From positions 1 through 52,746 of IMG/VR virus record IMGVR_UViG_3300005264_000083: 52,746 nt of DNA; one strand, written 5' to 3'. The notes below the pieces were generated by a model. That model was given only the letters and a program-made list of their open reading frames with translations. It searched no databases and was not told where the DNA came from. The DNA is from a virus. This document shows, piece after piece, positions 17,326-24,661 of the stretch; position 1 is the first letter of the stretch; each line of letters starts with the position of its first letter. Made by a program: the position numbers and the translations under genes.

Positions 17326-18039
17326 TTAATCCAAGCTACCTACAATTATAGCAACACCATTAAAAGCGGCCCCTAGTCCAGCTTTTAATAGAGTAATGTC
17401 ACCATTAGCAGCAAATTGAATTTCAGCATCAACCATCTCATCTGGAGTATTATCAGTGTTGATAATTTGAACAACATAAGTTCCAGCAGGTGTTAATCCG
17501 TGAGGACCAACTTCCCCAGCACCAGGAACACCAGTTTGAAGAATTGTTATTTCATTCTTAGTTCCAGCGGCCCAATCAGCTACAACAAAAGGAACTCTAG
17601 CAATAGTTGCCAATCCTTCAGCTGGAGTTGGAAGAATATTAACTCTCCAATTACCACTTGAACTGTGATGAAATAAATAATCACCTTCTGTAGCTATTAC
17701 AAGAGTAGCAGCCCCATTTATTGTCCCAGTAGCACTTACAGTAATATTGCTTGCAACAATGTCACTATTTCTAACAGATAGATAGAAAAATCTACCGTTT
17801 AGAGCAGCACCACCCTGAGCAGCATTTTCTGCTTCTAATCCTGAAATATCTAATGCTCTAGCACCACCTAAAGCACCAGTAGATTCTAACATATGGGGTG
17901 CATCGGGTTCTAACGCACCATCACCCACACTTAACAAAACATCGATTACATCAACATTTGCTACGCCCGCTGCTATGTCAAAAGTTTCACCACTAAAACC
18001 TGCAGCTGCGAAGATATGTTCATAATTTAACTTAGCCAT
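17326..18039 (-). CDS. virion surface/decoration protein
   Basis: 237 aa, Ala/Gly/Val-rich and beta-predicted. The C-terminal about 90 residues (VADWAAGTKNEITILQTGVPG-x-GEVGPH ... LLKAGLGAAFNGVAI) are paralogous to the C-terminus of the product at 18232-18735; the N-terminal half is paralogous to 16189-17076. It may therefore be the ancestral two-domain form. Higher GC than most genes here and followed by a terminator, both typical of an abundant structural protein. Confidence 0.6.
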   Translation of the reverse strand: MAKLNYEHIFAAAGFSGETFDIAAGVANVDVIDVLLSVGDGALEPDAPHMLESTGALGGARALDISGLEAENAAQGGAALNGRFFYLSVRNSDIVASNITVSATGTINGAATLVIATEGDYLFHHSSSGNWRVNILPTPAEGLATIARVPFVVADWAAGTKNEITILQTGVPGAGEVGPHGLTPAGTYVVQIINTDNTPDEMVDAEIQFAANGDITLLKAGLGAAFNGVAIIVGSLD

Positions 18040-18222
18040 TTACTTTTCTCCTTCACGTAAAAGAATTTTTTCTACGATATCTAATAAACTATCAGGTATC
18101 TCTTTAATATCTCTTAATTGATTTATCAATAATAAAAATCCTATTTCTAATTTTTCAATCCTCTCGATCAATTCTCTTTTTTCTTTTAAGTTATTCTTAA
18201 TTTCCGTATCTTTACTTTTCAT
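18040..18222 (-). CDS. small coiled-coil protein
   Basis: 60 aa, helical (LKEKRELIERIEKLEIGFLLLINQL). Abuts the next gene with no gap. Similar in size and character to the coiled-coil gene at 17080-17277; both sit beside surface-protein genes. Confidence 0.55.
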   Translation of the reverse strand: MKSKDTEIKNNLKEKRELIERIEKLEIGFLLLINQLRDIKEIPDSLLDIVEKILLREGEK

Positions 18223-18231
18223 ATATTCCTA

Positions 18232-18735
18232 TTATTTTGAGTCCAGAATCACCTTTCCTGAAAAAGCAGGTGCTAAAGGAGCTTTTCGCAATATTACGTC
18301 TCTATTGCTACTATCTATTATAACTTGAACGTACACCCTTTTAAAAGAATCAACGCTAGGAACCCCAATCTTTTTATATATTTGTATCATCATACAGGTA
18401 TTTGTCTGATTATGGGGTCCAATTTCTCCTCTCCCCGGGACTCCGGTGGCTAACACTTTAATTTCATTGTTAACCCAATCTGTAATCTCAAAGCCCACAC
18501 AAACCTCTGTAGGATCTGGAAGGATAGAGGGATCATGATAGTGACCACCTAAACACTCATTGTCTAGCTGATTTACATTAAAAATTGTGGCACCATTATG
18601 TTCTCTTGCTATATTAGCATCGCCGATTTCTGCTGCTTTTGCTCCCCCATCTTTAATACCATGATACATTTTGGATCTTCTTCCCCAAAATACATCAAAT
18701 ATTATAAGCTTTCTAATAAATTCTTGTATTGTCAT
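18232..18735 (-). CDS. virion surface protein (short paralogue)
   Basis: 167 aa. The N-terminal part has MYHGIKDGGAKAAEIGD and a NEC-x-GGHYHDPS segment; the C-terminal part (ITDWVNNEIKVLATGVPGRG, then ILRKAPLAPAFSGKVIL) is homologous to the C-terminal domain of 17326-18039. It is the first minus-strand gene left of the plus-strand island. SD is weak (AAGAAG). Confidence 0.55.
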   Translation of the reverse strand: MTIQEFIRKLIIFDVFWGRRSKMYHGIKDGGAKAAEIGDANIAREHNGATIFNVNQLDNECLGGHYHDPSILPDPTEVCVGFEITDWVNNEIKVLATGVPGRGEIGPHNQTNTCMMIQIYKKIGVPSVDSFKRVYVQVIIDSSNRDVILRKAPLAPAFSGKVILDSK

Positions 18736-18940
18736 AACTTCTTGTTATCATTGGGAATATAAAGGGAGGTATAGAGAGTATAAACTTATGAAATTATTAG
18801 CATAATAACTTATTACTCTTTATCCCATCTTCACATTCACAGTCATTTAAAGCAACACAACTAAAGGCTCTTTTGGCCTAGGTATCAATCAGCAATATAC
18901 TATATATCTATTATAATATAACTTTACTTAAAAATAATCC
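18736..18940. other. divergent intergenic region
   Basis: About 205 bp, AT-rich, between the start of the leftward virion gene (18735) and the rightward moron promoter (18941). It must hold any leftward promoter for the 18.7-13.8 kb virion block, but I see no convincing -35/-10 pair. A short AGGC...GCCT inverted repeat near 18865-18882 is too weak to call a terminator. Confidence 0.5.
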
Positions 18941-18969
18941 GTGCCATTTTCTCAGATTTGTAGTAATAC
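18941..18969 (+). promoter_or_regulatory. sigma70-like promoter of plus-strand moron 2
   Basis: -35 GTGCCA (18941-18946), 17-bp spacer, -10 TAATAC (18964-18969). Spacer (TTTTCTCAGATTTG) nearly matches that of the promoter at 791. Weaker hexamers but same architecture, followed by a matching leader with AAAGGAGGTCGAAATG. Confidence 0.65.
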
Positions 18970-18998
18970 AAGGTATAGGAGATACAAAGGAGGTCGAA

Positions 18999-19235
18999 AT
19001 GACATTCAAAATTAATCAAATAATAGATTTAGGAAAATGGGGAAATGGTCAGATATCAAAAATATACAAATCTAAAAATGGTCAAATAATGGGTGTTGGG
19101 TTTATAGTAAAAAATGAAATGTTTGGAATTGAAGTAGAAGAACGGGCAGCTCCTTTTGAAGTTAATTGGAATGGCCAAAAATGGGCAATTACTAAAAATG
19201 CAATTAAAGAAAGATTAAATCCCAATAATAGGTAA
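18999..19235 (+). CDS. hypothetical protein of plus-strand moron 2
   Basis: 78 aa; SD AAAGGAGG before ATG 18999. Beta-rich with a KWGNGQISKIYKSKNGQIMGV pattern resembling a small SH3-like/KOW-type barrel, but no family is certain. It is cotranscribed with and just upstream of the DHp-like gene, so it may act with it. Confidence 0.7.
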   Translation: MTFKINQIIDLGKWGNGQISKIYKSKNGQIMGVGFIVKNEMFGIEVEERAAPFEVNWNGQKWAITKNAIKERLNPNNR

Positions 19236-19253
19236 AATATAAAGGGGGTAATT

Positions 19254-19463
19254 ATGAGTGAATCTCAAATCAAAGAAATCAGAGAATTTCTACATGATCT
19301 TAAAAATCCTATTTCAGTAATAACTGGATACTTGGAATTAGTAGAAGAAATGTCTAAGAATAAGGAAATAAAAGAGGCCCTATCAATTATTGAAGAACAA
19401 TCTAATAAGGCCCGAGAATTGATTGAAAAGTATCACAAAAAGGTTAAAGAAGAGTATAAATAA
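19254..19463 (+). CDS. stand-alone histidine-kinase DHp (HisKA)-like domain protein
   Basis: 69 aa, SD AAAGGGGG upstream of ATG 19254. Residues 12-31 read FLHDLKNPISVITGYLELVE: a canonical H-box (H14-D-L-K-N-P) of histidine-kinase dimerisation/phosphoacceptor domains, followed by a second helix (37-66) to complete the helical hairpin. No ATP-binding (HATPase), sensor or membrane region is present. A dimer would form a four-helix bundle like Spo0B or an HPt, able in principle to accept or pass phosphate or to pair with a host kinase. Its 3' end overlaps the opposing virion gene by 20 bp. Confidence 0.7.
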   Translation: MSESQIKEIREFLHDLKNPISVITGYLELVEEMSKNKEIKEALSIIEEQSNKARELIEKYHKKVKEEYK

Positions 19464-19980
19464 AATGCAAGGATCTTTCGGATCCTCCATGAAAACGAAA
19501 TTTCTCATTAAAGGCTTTAGCGTAAACTGTTATATCTCCAGCCCCGTATGTGCTCAAATCTACCGTAACAGAAAATGCCCCACTAGCAACATCTCCTTTT
19601 CCTAAGAGATTATCTGTATTAGCATCATAAATCTCAACAAAATCACCATCTTTCACTATATCTCCGCCTATAGTTCCTTCTATATTTGGAGAAGTAGAGG
19701 CATTAGGTGAGGCTGGAGTCGAATTGGTTATCACTGGTTTATCAGGAACTCTTATGTCTAAATTATTAACATACTCTGCCTTAGCAACCTTTAGGGCATT
19801 AGTAAGATTATAACAGTCATCATAGAATAAATCTACAGCATCACATGGATCCCCAATTTTAGCGTTTGGCCTAAAATAACGTATTTGAATAGGATTTCCA
19901 CATGATCCCCAGATTATTCTGGTACCATTTCTATCTTCAATATCCCCTCTTCTTGAGGCAGATCCTGAACCTTTACTCAT
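19444..19980 (-). CDS. virion protein with C-terminal Ig-like (Big) domain
   Basis: 178 aa. Residues 1-78 form a Cys-containing N-terminal part (WGSCGNPIQIRYF, DPCDAVDLFYDDCYNL). From about 80, DKPVITNSTPASPNAST...IEGTI then KDGDFVEIYDANTDNLLGKG and GAFSVTVDLSTYGAGDITVYAKA make a bacterial Ig-like fold common on phage capsids and tails. Probably a head-decoration protein that binds host-associated sugars. Convergent overlap with the plus-strand DHp gene. Confidence 0.65.
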   Translation of the reverse strand: MSKGSGSASRRGDIEDRNGTRIIWGSCGNPIQIRYFRPNAKIGDPCDAVDLFYDDCYNLTNALKVAKAEYVNNLDIRVPDKPVITNSTPASPNASTSPNIEGTIGGDIVKDGDFVEIYDANTDNLLGKGDVASGAFSVTVDLSTYGAGDITVYAKAFNEKFRFHGGSERSLHFIYTLL

Positions 19981-20277
19981 TTAAATTCTTTCTATTTCAA
20001 CAACATTGGCATTGGCTGGAATTTTTATTTGTCCAAACCCACGCGGGCCTACATCAATAAAATGAACCCCCACCGACATATAAATATCTACATCTTTACT
20101 AACAGCCCATCCAGCGAGAGCTCCTAATGTGCTCCTATCATTACTTAATCTTAAATAAGTATCAGCTGTAAATATCGTTATCCTATACGCTGTATTTTTC
20201 TTTAAATTATAAACACCTTGGGCGTCTGGCTTAATCGCTGGGCCTAAACGAGCGGACTTAACTTCTAGAGAATACAT
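19981..20277 (-). CDS. small beta-rich virion-region protein
   Basis: 98 aa, beta-predicted (YRITIFTADTYLRLS, KDVDIYMSVGVHFIDVGPRG, IKIPANANVVEIERI). Abuts the Ig-domain gene. No family recognised; size and context fit a minor head or decoration component. Confidence 0.55.
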   Translation of the reverse strand: MYSLEVKSARLGPAIKPDAQGVYNLKKNTAYRITIFTADTYLRLSNDRSTLGALAGWAVSKDVDIYMSVGVHFIDVGPRGFGQIKIPANANVVEIERI

Positions 20278-20283
20278 ATTTTG

Positions 20284-20952
20284 TTACTCCTTATATTTAA
20301 AAATATAATTTTTAATAGATTTATACTTATCAGGATAATTTAAGCACCTACTTATTCTGCTAGCTGGGAGTTTTAATACCCTAGCACACTCTGCTTTATT
20401 TATCCATTCCCTCATAAACTCATTGGTATCTTTTTTATATACTAAAAATAATTTAGATCCTTTACTAATAGACATTTTTAATTTAGTTTTATTTTTCCGC
20501 TTAGTTCCTGATCTGCATTTACGTATATTTTCTACGTGTTGATCTGACAATTCTCTTCCTTTTAGTTTAATAGATATAGCTGGGCGTGAAACCCCTTTCA
20601 TCTTATTGGATATTTTATTAGATATTTCTAACATTTTATTACTTGTTTGTTTAGTTAATCCTTTATTCCAAGGAATTCTTCCACTTACACCACCCCCACC
20701 TTCACTAAAATTAGCTTCACAATATCCTAAATCTTTATAATATTTTATAAATTCTATTTCTTTTTCAAAAGCTCCTTCTTCAGTTAAATTATCCTCAATA
20801 ATTTCAACCTTATAACCTACTGAATTTACAATATTATGCCATCTGTTATTTCTAGAATATTTCTTAAAAGCTCTATTATTTTTCCCCTTACCAACATAGA
20901 AGGGAGTATTTTTGTCTAATCTAATATGTCTATAAATATAAAAATTATTCAT
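20284..20952 (-). CDS. GIY-YIG homing endonuclease with NUMOD domains
   Basis: 222 aa. GIY-YIG core: FYIYRHIRLDK at 4-14, PFYVGKGKNNRA at 17-28, then E-K-E-IEFIKYYKDLG with the catalytic glutamate. NUMOD3-like helices follow (GVSRPAISIKLKGRELSD), then a NUMOD1-like repeat (KLFLVYKKDTNEFMREW-x4-ECARVL...YIFKYK) closely related to that of the endonuclease at 5462. Inserted between two small head genes. No SD visible. Confidence 0.85.
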   Translation of the reverse strand: MNNFYIYRHIRLDKNTPFYVGKGKNNRAFKKYSRNNRWHNIVNSVGYKVEIIEDNLTEEGAFEKEIEFIKYYKDLGYCEANFSEGGGGVSGRIPWNKGLTKQTSNKMLEISNKISNKMKGVSRPAISIKLKGRELSDQHVENIRKCRSGTKRKNKTKLKMSISKGSKLFLVYKKDTNEFMREWINKAECARVLKLPASRISRCLNYPDKYKSIKNYIFKYKE

Positions 20953-20957
20953 ATAAT

Positions 20958-21233
20958 TTAGGCCTTGCCGAGTTCATCATTTATAACCCTTTTGTAGTAG
21001 AACAATAAATCTCGGTAGCGCTTACATTCTGAAAATCTAAATTCAATTTCTAAATCTTTACCTCTTTCTTCAGGATCTAAGAAATAGAAATCAACTTTCA
21101 CTCTACCATTCTTTCCACGAGAGAGTTCAGCTTTGGCAAATTTTAACCCATTTAATTCAAGATAAGCAGTCAAGGCAAATTGATCAGTTATAAAGTATTT
21201 TGGTTTTTCGGTTACATCTTTGATATCACTCAT
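20958..21233 (-). CDS. DUF5659-like phage protein
   Basis: 91 aa. KYFITDQFALTAYLELNGLKFAKAEL followed by VKVDFYFLDPEERGKDLEIEF and a C-terminal RDLLFYYKRV matches the pattern of DUF5659 phage proteins ('T.D..laayL...G'). Function unknown; frequently near phage head genes. One-base overlap with the upstream gene. Confidence 0.6.
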   Translation of the reverse strand: MSDIKDVTEKPKYFITDQFALTAYLELNGLKFAKAELSRGKNGRVKVDFYFLDPEERGKDLEIEFRFSECKRYRDLLFYYKRVINDELGKA

Positions 21234-21901
21234 TATTTTTCCCCATTCTCACGAAAGAACTCACCACTAACTGGATCCTTTCTTAATTTACCTTTCTTCT
21301 TACTTTTCTTTTTTGCTTTGGGTTTTGCCTTAGGTTTTACTGGCGCAGATTCTACTTTTTCTTCTAGCTCTTTCTTCTCTGCTAAATCTTTGATTACTTC
21401 TTTAGATTCTTCATTTAACTTAGATTCTTCTTTAAATTCAACAGGTTTAATCTCTTCTGATTTTTTAATCTCTTCTTTAAAAGCCTTTAATTCAGCTTTT
21501 TGCTCTATCTTGGGTTTCCCAGATTTCTTAAGTTCATTCTTCTTTTCAATAAGGGCATTAATCTTGTCTGTTTGTCCATCTACTATTAATCTCTCATCTA
21601 CTTTTTTCTTGTCTTCTTTTAATGGATCTGGATCAACAGCTTTTACCATAGCTTCTTTTCTAGCTGCAGATAAAGCTCTCTGTTCACATACACATCTTAC
21701 TTTAATCTTTTTACACCCATCACAAGTTTCTGGTTTAATATCAACGGGTTGTTTAGTATCTACAATATCTTTTTCATCTACTAAATCCTTCAATTCATCA
21801 GATACTACAACATCATTTCCTGGGACAATTTTTTGGGCTAGATTAAATTTCTGAGGGTACTTTTTCAATAGCTCAAGATAAGCTATATACTTAATTTTCA
21901 T
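21233..21901 (-). CDS. charged low-complexity protein with Cys knuckle
   Basis: 222 aa. Residues 59-71 read ETCDGCKKIKVRCVC, a likely zinc knuckle. The rest is Lys/Glu-rich (KEEIKKSEEIKPVEFKEES...) and ends with a very basic PKAKPKAKKKSKKKGKL stretch plus DPVSGEFFRENG. Could bind nucleic acid inside the head. Family unknown. Confidence 0.6.
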   Translation of the reverse strand: MKIKYIAYLELLKKYPQKFNLAQKIVPGNDVVVSDELKDLVDEKDIVDTKQPVDIKPETCDGCKKIKVRCVCEQRALSAARKEAMVKAVDPDPLKEDKKKVDERLIVDGQTDKINALIEKKNELKKSGKPKIEQKAELKAFKEEIKKSEEIKPVEFKEESKLNEESKEVIKDLAEKKELEEKVESAPVKPKAKPKAKKKSKKKGKLRKDPVSGEFFRENGEK

Positions 21902-21971
21902 CTTATTCTCCTTTTATTTATCTTATATATTTATATATTTTCATAAATTATAATATGTTTTTCCAAGAACT

Positions 21972-22000
21972 TAAAAGAGGGAGACAAACTCCCTCTTTTA
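21972..22000 (-). terminator. bidirectional hairpin terminator
   Basis: Perfect 12-bp stem: TAAAAGAGGGAG (21972-21983) and its complement (21989-22000) with a 5-nt loop; A/T ends give T-tracts on both strands. It lies just after the stop of the 22016-22540 gene, ending the capsid-proximal transcript. Confidence 0.75.
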
Positions 22001-22015
22001 TAAGTCCATGAATAA

Positions 22016-22540
22016 TTACATATTAGCTAGAAAATCTAGATATGCTCTGTTGTCACAAAACATCCATCTCATGATTTTCTTAGTATTGGAACTTAAAGCA
22101 CTTGAGCCTGATCCATTTTCAATAGCAGCAACTAGCTCTTCATAAGCCTCATCATCACACATTCCATTTCTAAGCTCAAATTTAGCGATGTCTGATAAAG
22201 TTCCATTACTTGATGCAGCATCTACTCCACCAGAAATTTCAACCACATCTAGGTCTTTTAAAATGCTTGCACCGCCAGCAGAAACTGTGTATCCAGCTCC
22301 AATTAGTGTATCACAATCACTTACGCCATCACCAACAATTTGTTTGTCTCCAGCTACACCAGCAACATCTGCTTCAACTGTTAATGTGAAAGTTCCACCC
22401 CCTTCTAAATTAACTGTCCCGTCAAAACTAGATTTAACTGCAGCAATATCTTCTAAAGCTGCGTCTAATTCATCATTAACGCCTTTCATATCTCTTAAAG
22501 CGTCTGCCAATACCTTTTTACTTCTATTTGTTAATGCCAT
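22016..22540 (-). CDS. putative head protein with inserted beta domain
   Basis: 174 aa. The N-terminal helix (KVLADALRDMKGVNDELDAAL) and C-terminal helices (AKFELRNGMCDDEAYEELV..., TKKIMRWMFCDNRAYLDFLA) flank an inserted Gly/Val-rich beta domain (residues about 38-105, TVNLEGGGTFTLTVEADVAG...). Composition and terminator suggest an abundant structural or decoration protein. Confidence 0.6.
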   Translation of the reverse strand: MALTNRSKKVLADALRDMKGVNDELDAALEDIAAVKSSFDGTVNLEGGGTFTLTVEADVAGVAGDKQIVGDGVSDCDTLIGAGYTVSAGGASILKDLDVVEISGGVDAASSNGTLSDIAKFELRNGMCDDEAYEELVAAIENGSGSSALSSNTKKIMRWMFCDNRAYLDFLANM

Positions 22541-22632
22541 CCCGTATCTCCTTTCGATAGGTAGGTGATTCCGTAGGAATCCCTAAAATGGTTTAGATTT
22601 ATTATTTAATTATAAAGAATTAATATAAGGAA

Positions 22633-22980
22633 TTAATGGGTTTCAGAACTATCTTCGTATTGCTCAAACAATCTATCTTCATTAAATTTTTTATATGCCT
22701 CTTCATCCCAATATGTACCCGTCTCATTACAATAAACCACATCTGTAAAAAATTTAATGTCAAACTCATGGAGTGCTTTAGGTATATCAAATATAAATTC
22801 CTCAGGTGCATCTATAGTAAAATTAATTGATAAGAATTCTTCTTTTTGATCATCTATTTTAGTTATGAAACCAAAAGGAAAATGAATCATATCATAGATA
22901 TCATCACTTTCTTTAGGGTTAAAATAAGCAAACTCATCATCTTCGAAAAAAGTATTTAATATTTTTACTATTTTTTTCAT
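22633..22980 (-). CDS. hypothetical acidic protein
   Basis: 115 aa, acidic and aromatic (FFEDDEFAYFNPKESDDIYD...). ATGA overlap with the homing endonuclease upstream. No family recognised; the 91 bp after its stop contain nothing but the SD of the next gene's neighbourhood and AT-rich sequence. Confidence 0.6.
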   Translation of the reverse strand: MKKIVKILNTFFEDDEFAYFNPKESDDIYDMIHFPFGFITKIDDQKEEFLSINFTIDAPEEFIFDIPKALHEFDIKFFTDVVYCNETGTYWDEEAYKKFNEDRLFEQYEDSSETH

Positions 22981-24566
22981 TTTTTAGCCCTCACATATAA
23001 TCTTTGTCCTGCATCATATATTTTAAACCATCCAAATTCATTAGCATATTCTCTTTCAGATAAATTTCTAGAATCCATATTAGCTCTACATCTTAATCTA
23101 TTAAAAGTATTTTTCCCATCCGTCCATTTCCACCCTAAAGTCTCATGGGATAATTTAAAATTATAATTGAATAAATAATCTCCAGTTCCATACCTAAGAT
23201 CAACCCAATAATGAATTTCATTAAACTGGAGATTATTTTCTAACCATTTCAAACACTTACCAAAACCCCCAACTATGTTCATATTAATTTTACTGCATAG
23301 TCTTTCTATTTTTAAATTGTCCTTAATTATCTTATAGCTAACTATAAATACTAATTCACCATTATAGAATAATCCCACATGTTTAGCATTATATTTCCCC
23401 ATTAAATGATTATTTTCTAAAAACATATTAGCATCTTTTTGGCTGATTACTCTTAATTTAGCTTTTCTAGCATATAAACACCTAGATTTATTAAGCAAAT
23501 TGTTAATCATAGATTTAACTATATTAATTTTTTTTCTAACCTCATCACCTCTAAATTGAAAAATTCTCAGATTATTTTTTTCAAATATTTTCCTAAGTTT
23601 AAAATGATACATCCTATCTTTATTTTTTAATTCACTATGCCAATATAACCCATCCACATTTAAGTATATGTTATCATTAAGTTTAAAATCTGGTCTTTTA
23701 TTTTCTTCTATGTTTTTTGGCTTTTTATTATATTTTTTTATATTTAGAGATTTATGAATAATATATTCTATATTAGTAAAACTATCAGTAAATTTTTCAC
23801 AAAATTCAAAAACCTCAGTTAAAGAAGCATTAGGATTTTGATTTATAAAATTACATATTGTAGTCCTACTAATCTCATATTTTTCCATTATTTTTGTGGT
23901 AGAAACTCCTTCTATACAATTATATTTCCCATTTTTTTGATTAGTTTTAATCATATTCCGTATTACTTTTTCTTTTATAGAATTAATATAAAGAGGATTC
24001 GTAACTCCGTATTTTTCAACAAAATTCCTTTCAAAATTATCCACCCTCTTTTGTTTTTGTTCTTGGGTTTCATTTTGTCTTGTTTTTGATAAGGATATTC
24101 CTTGGCTCCTATGAAAAGACTCAAAATCCTCTTTGTCCATATTTTGAAATCCTTTGATAATATTTTTACTCATTATTTGTTTAATTTCAAGATTTTCAGA
24201 AGCATTTTCTACCCCATATTTTTTTAAATTAGTTTCTTTTCTCTTGTTTTCAATTTCTAATTTTTCTTCTTTGGATCTAAATTGTTGAATTTGTTTTATT
24301 TTTTTACTTTGACTTTTTCTCATTTTTGGATCTTTATTCCGACATTTAATACAACAATAATCTTGGTAATTATGTTTATCTCCCTGATATTTAGTTTTAT
24401 TCTCACAATCTGGGTGAGAACATATTTTTGGAGTTATTTTTAGTAAAATATCTCTATACTTTATTTTATCCATGCCTTTATGATTAGATTTCCAATGAGC
24501 TGGCCAATGAGTTAATAAAACTTCTTTGCCACATATTGGACATATTTTATGGTATTGTTTTTTCAT
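22977..24566 (-). CDS. large homing endonuclease (Zn finger, LKKYGV repeats, Vsr-like nuclease)
   Basis: About 529 aa from ATG 24566 (MKKQYHKICPICGKEV); a longer open frame to 24620 runs through the capsid terminator and is not credible. Order: C2-type zinc finger (CPICGKEV-x12-H), second Cys cluster (CSHPDCENKTKY...CCIKC), LKKYGVENASENLEI repeats, an HTH region (ISRTTICNFINQNP), then a nuclease core (RPDFKLNDNIYLNVDGLYWH) with a FQFRGDE segment as in Vsr/EDxHD-like phage endonucleases. It sits immediately after the major capsid gene and its terminator and overlaps the next gene by ATGA. Confidence 0.75.
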   Translation of the reverse strand: MKKQYHKICPICGKEVLLTHWPAHWKSNHKGMDKIKYRDILLKITPKICSHPDCENKTKYQGDKHNYQDYCCIKCRNKDPKMRKSQSKKIKQIQQFRSKEEKLEIENKRKETNLKKYGVENASENLEIKQIMSKNIIKGFQNMDKEDFESFHRSQGISLSKTRQNETQEQKQKRVDNFERNFVEKYGVTNPLYINSIKEKVIRNMIKTNQKNGKYNCIEGVSTTKIMEKYEISRTTICNFINQNPNASLTEVFEFCEKFTDSFTNIEYIIHKSLNIKKYNKKPKNIEENKRPDFKLNDNIYLNVDGLYWHSELKNKDRMYHFKLRKIFEKNNLRIFQFRGDEVRKKINIVKSMINNLLNKSRCLYARKAKLRVISQKDANMFLENNHLMGKYNAKHVGLFYNGELVFIVSYKIIKDNLKIERLCSKINMNIVGGFGKCLKWLENNLQFNEIHYWVDLRYGTGDYLFNYNFKLSHETLGWKWTDGKNTFNRLRCRANMDSRNLSEREYANEFGWFKIYDAGQRLYVRAKK

Positions 24567-24607
24567 GATTACATTATACAAGAAGGGACACAAAATCATA
24601 TCCCAAT

Positions 24608-24636
24608 AAAAAAGGGACACAAGAATGTGTCCCTTT
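24608..24636 (-). terminator. terminator of the major capsid gene
   Basis: Perfect 11-bp stem (AAAGGGACACA 24611-24621 with 24626-24636), 4-nt loop, followed on the minus strand by a T6 run. Located 26 bp after the capsid stop codon, typical of a highly expressed capsid transcript. Confidence 0.85.
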
Positions 24637-24661
24637 ATAAATTTCCGAATAATTCCAACAA

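Noticed and set aside
21180-21854. Plus-strand ORF of 224 aa
   Set aside because: Shadow of the charged 222-aa gene; Ser/Phe-rich low complexity and no SD.
24567-24620. N-terminal extension of the large endonuclease
   Set aside because: It would translate the capsid terminator hairpin; the internal ATG before the zinc finger is natural.
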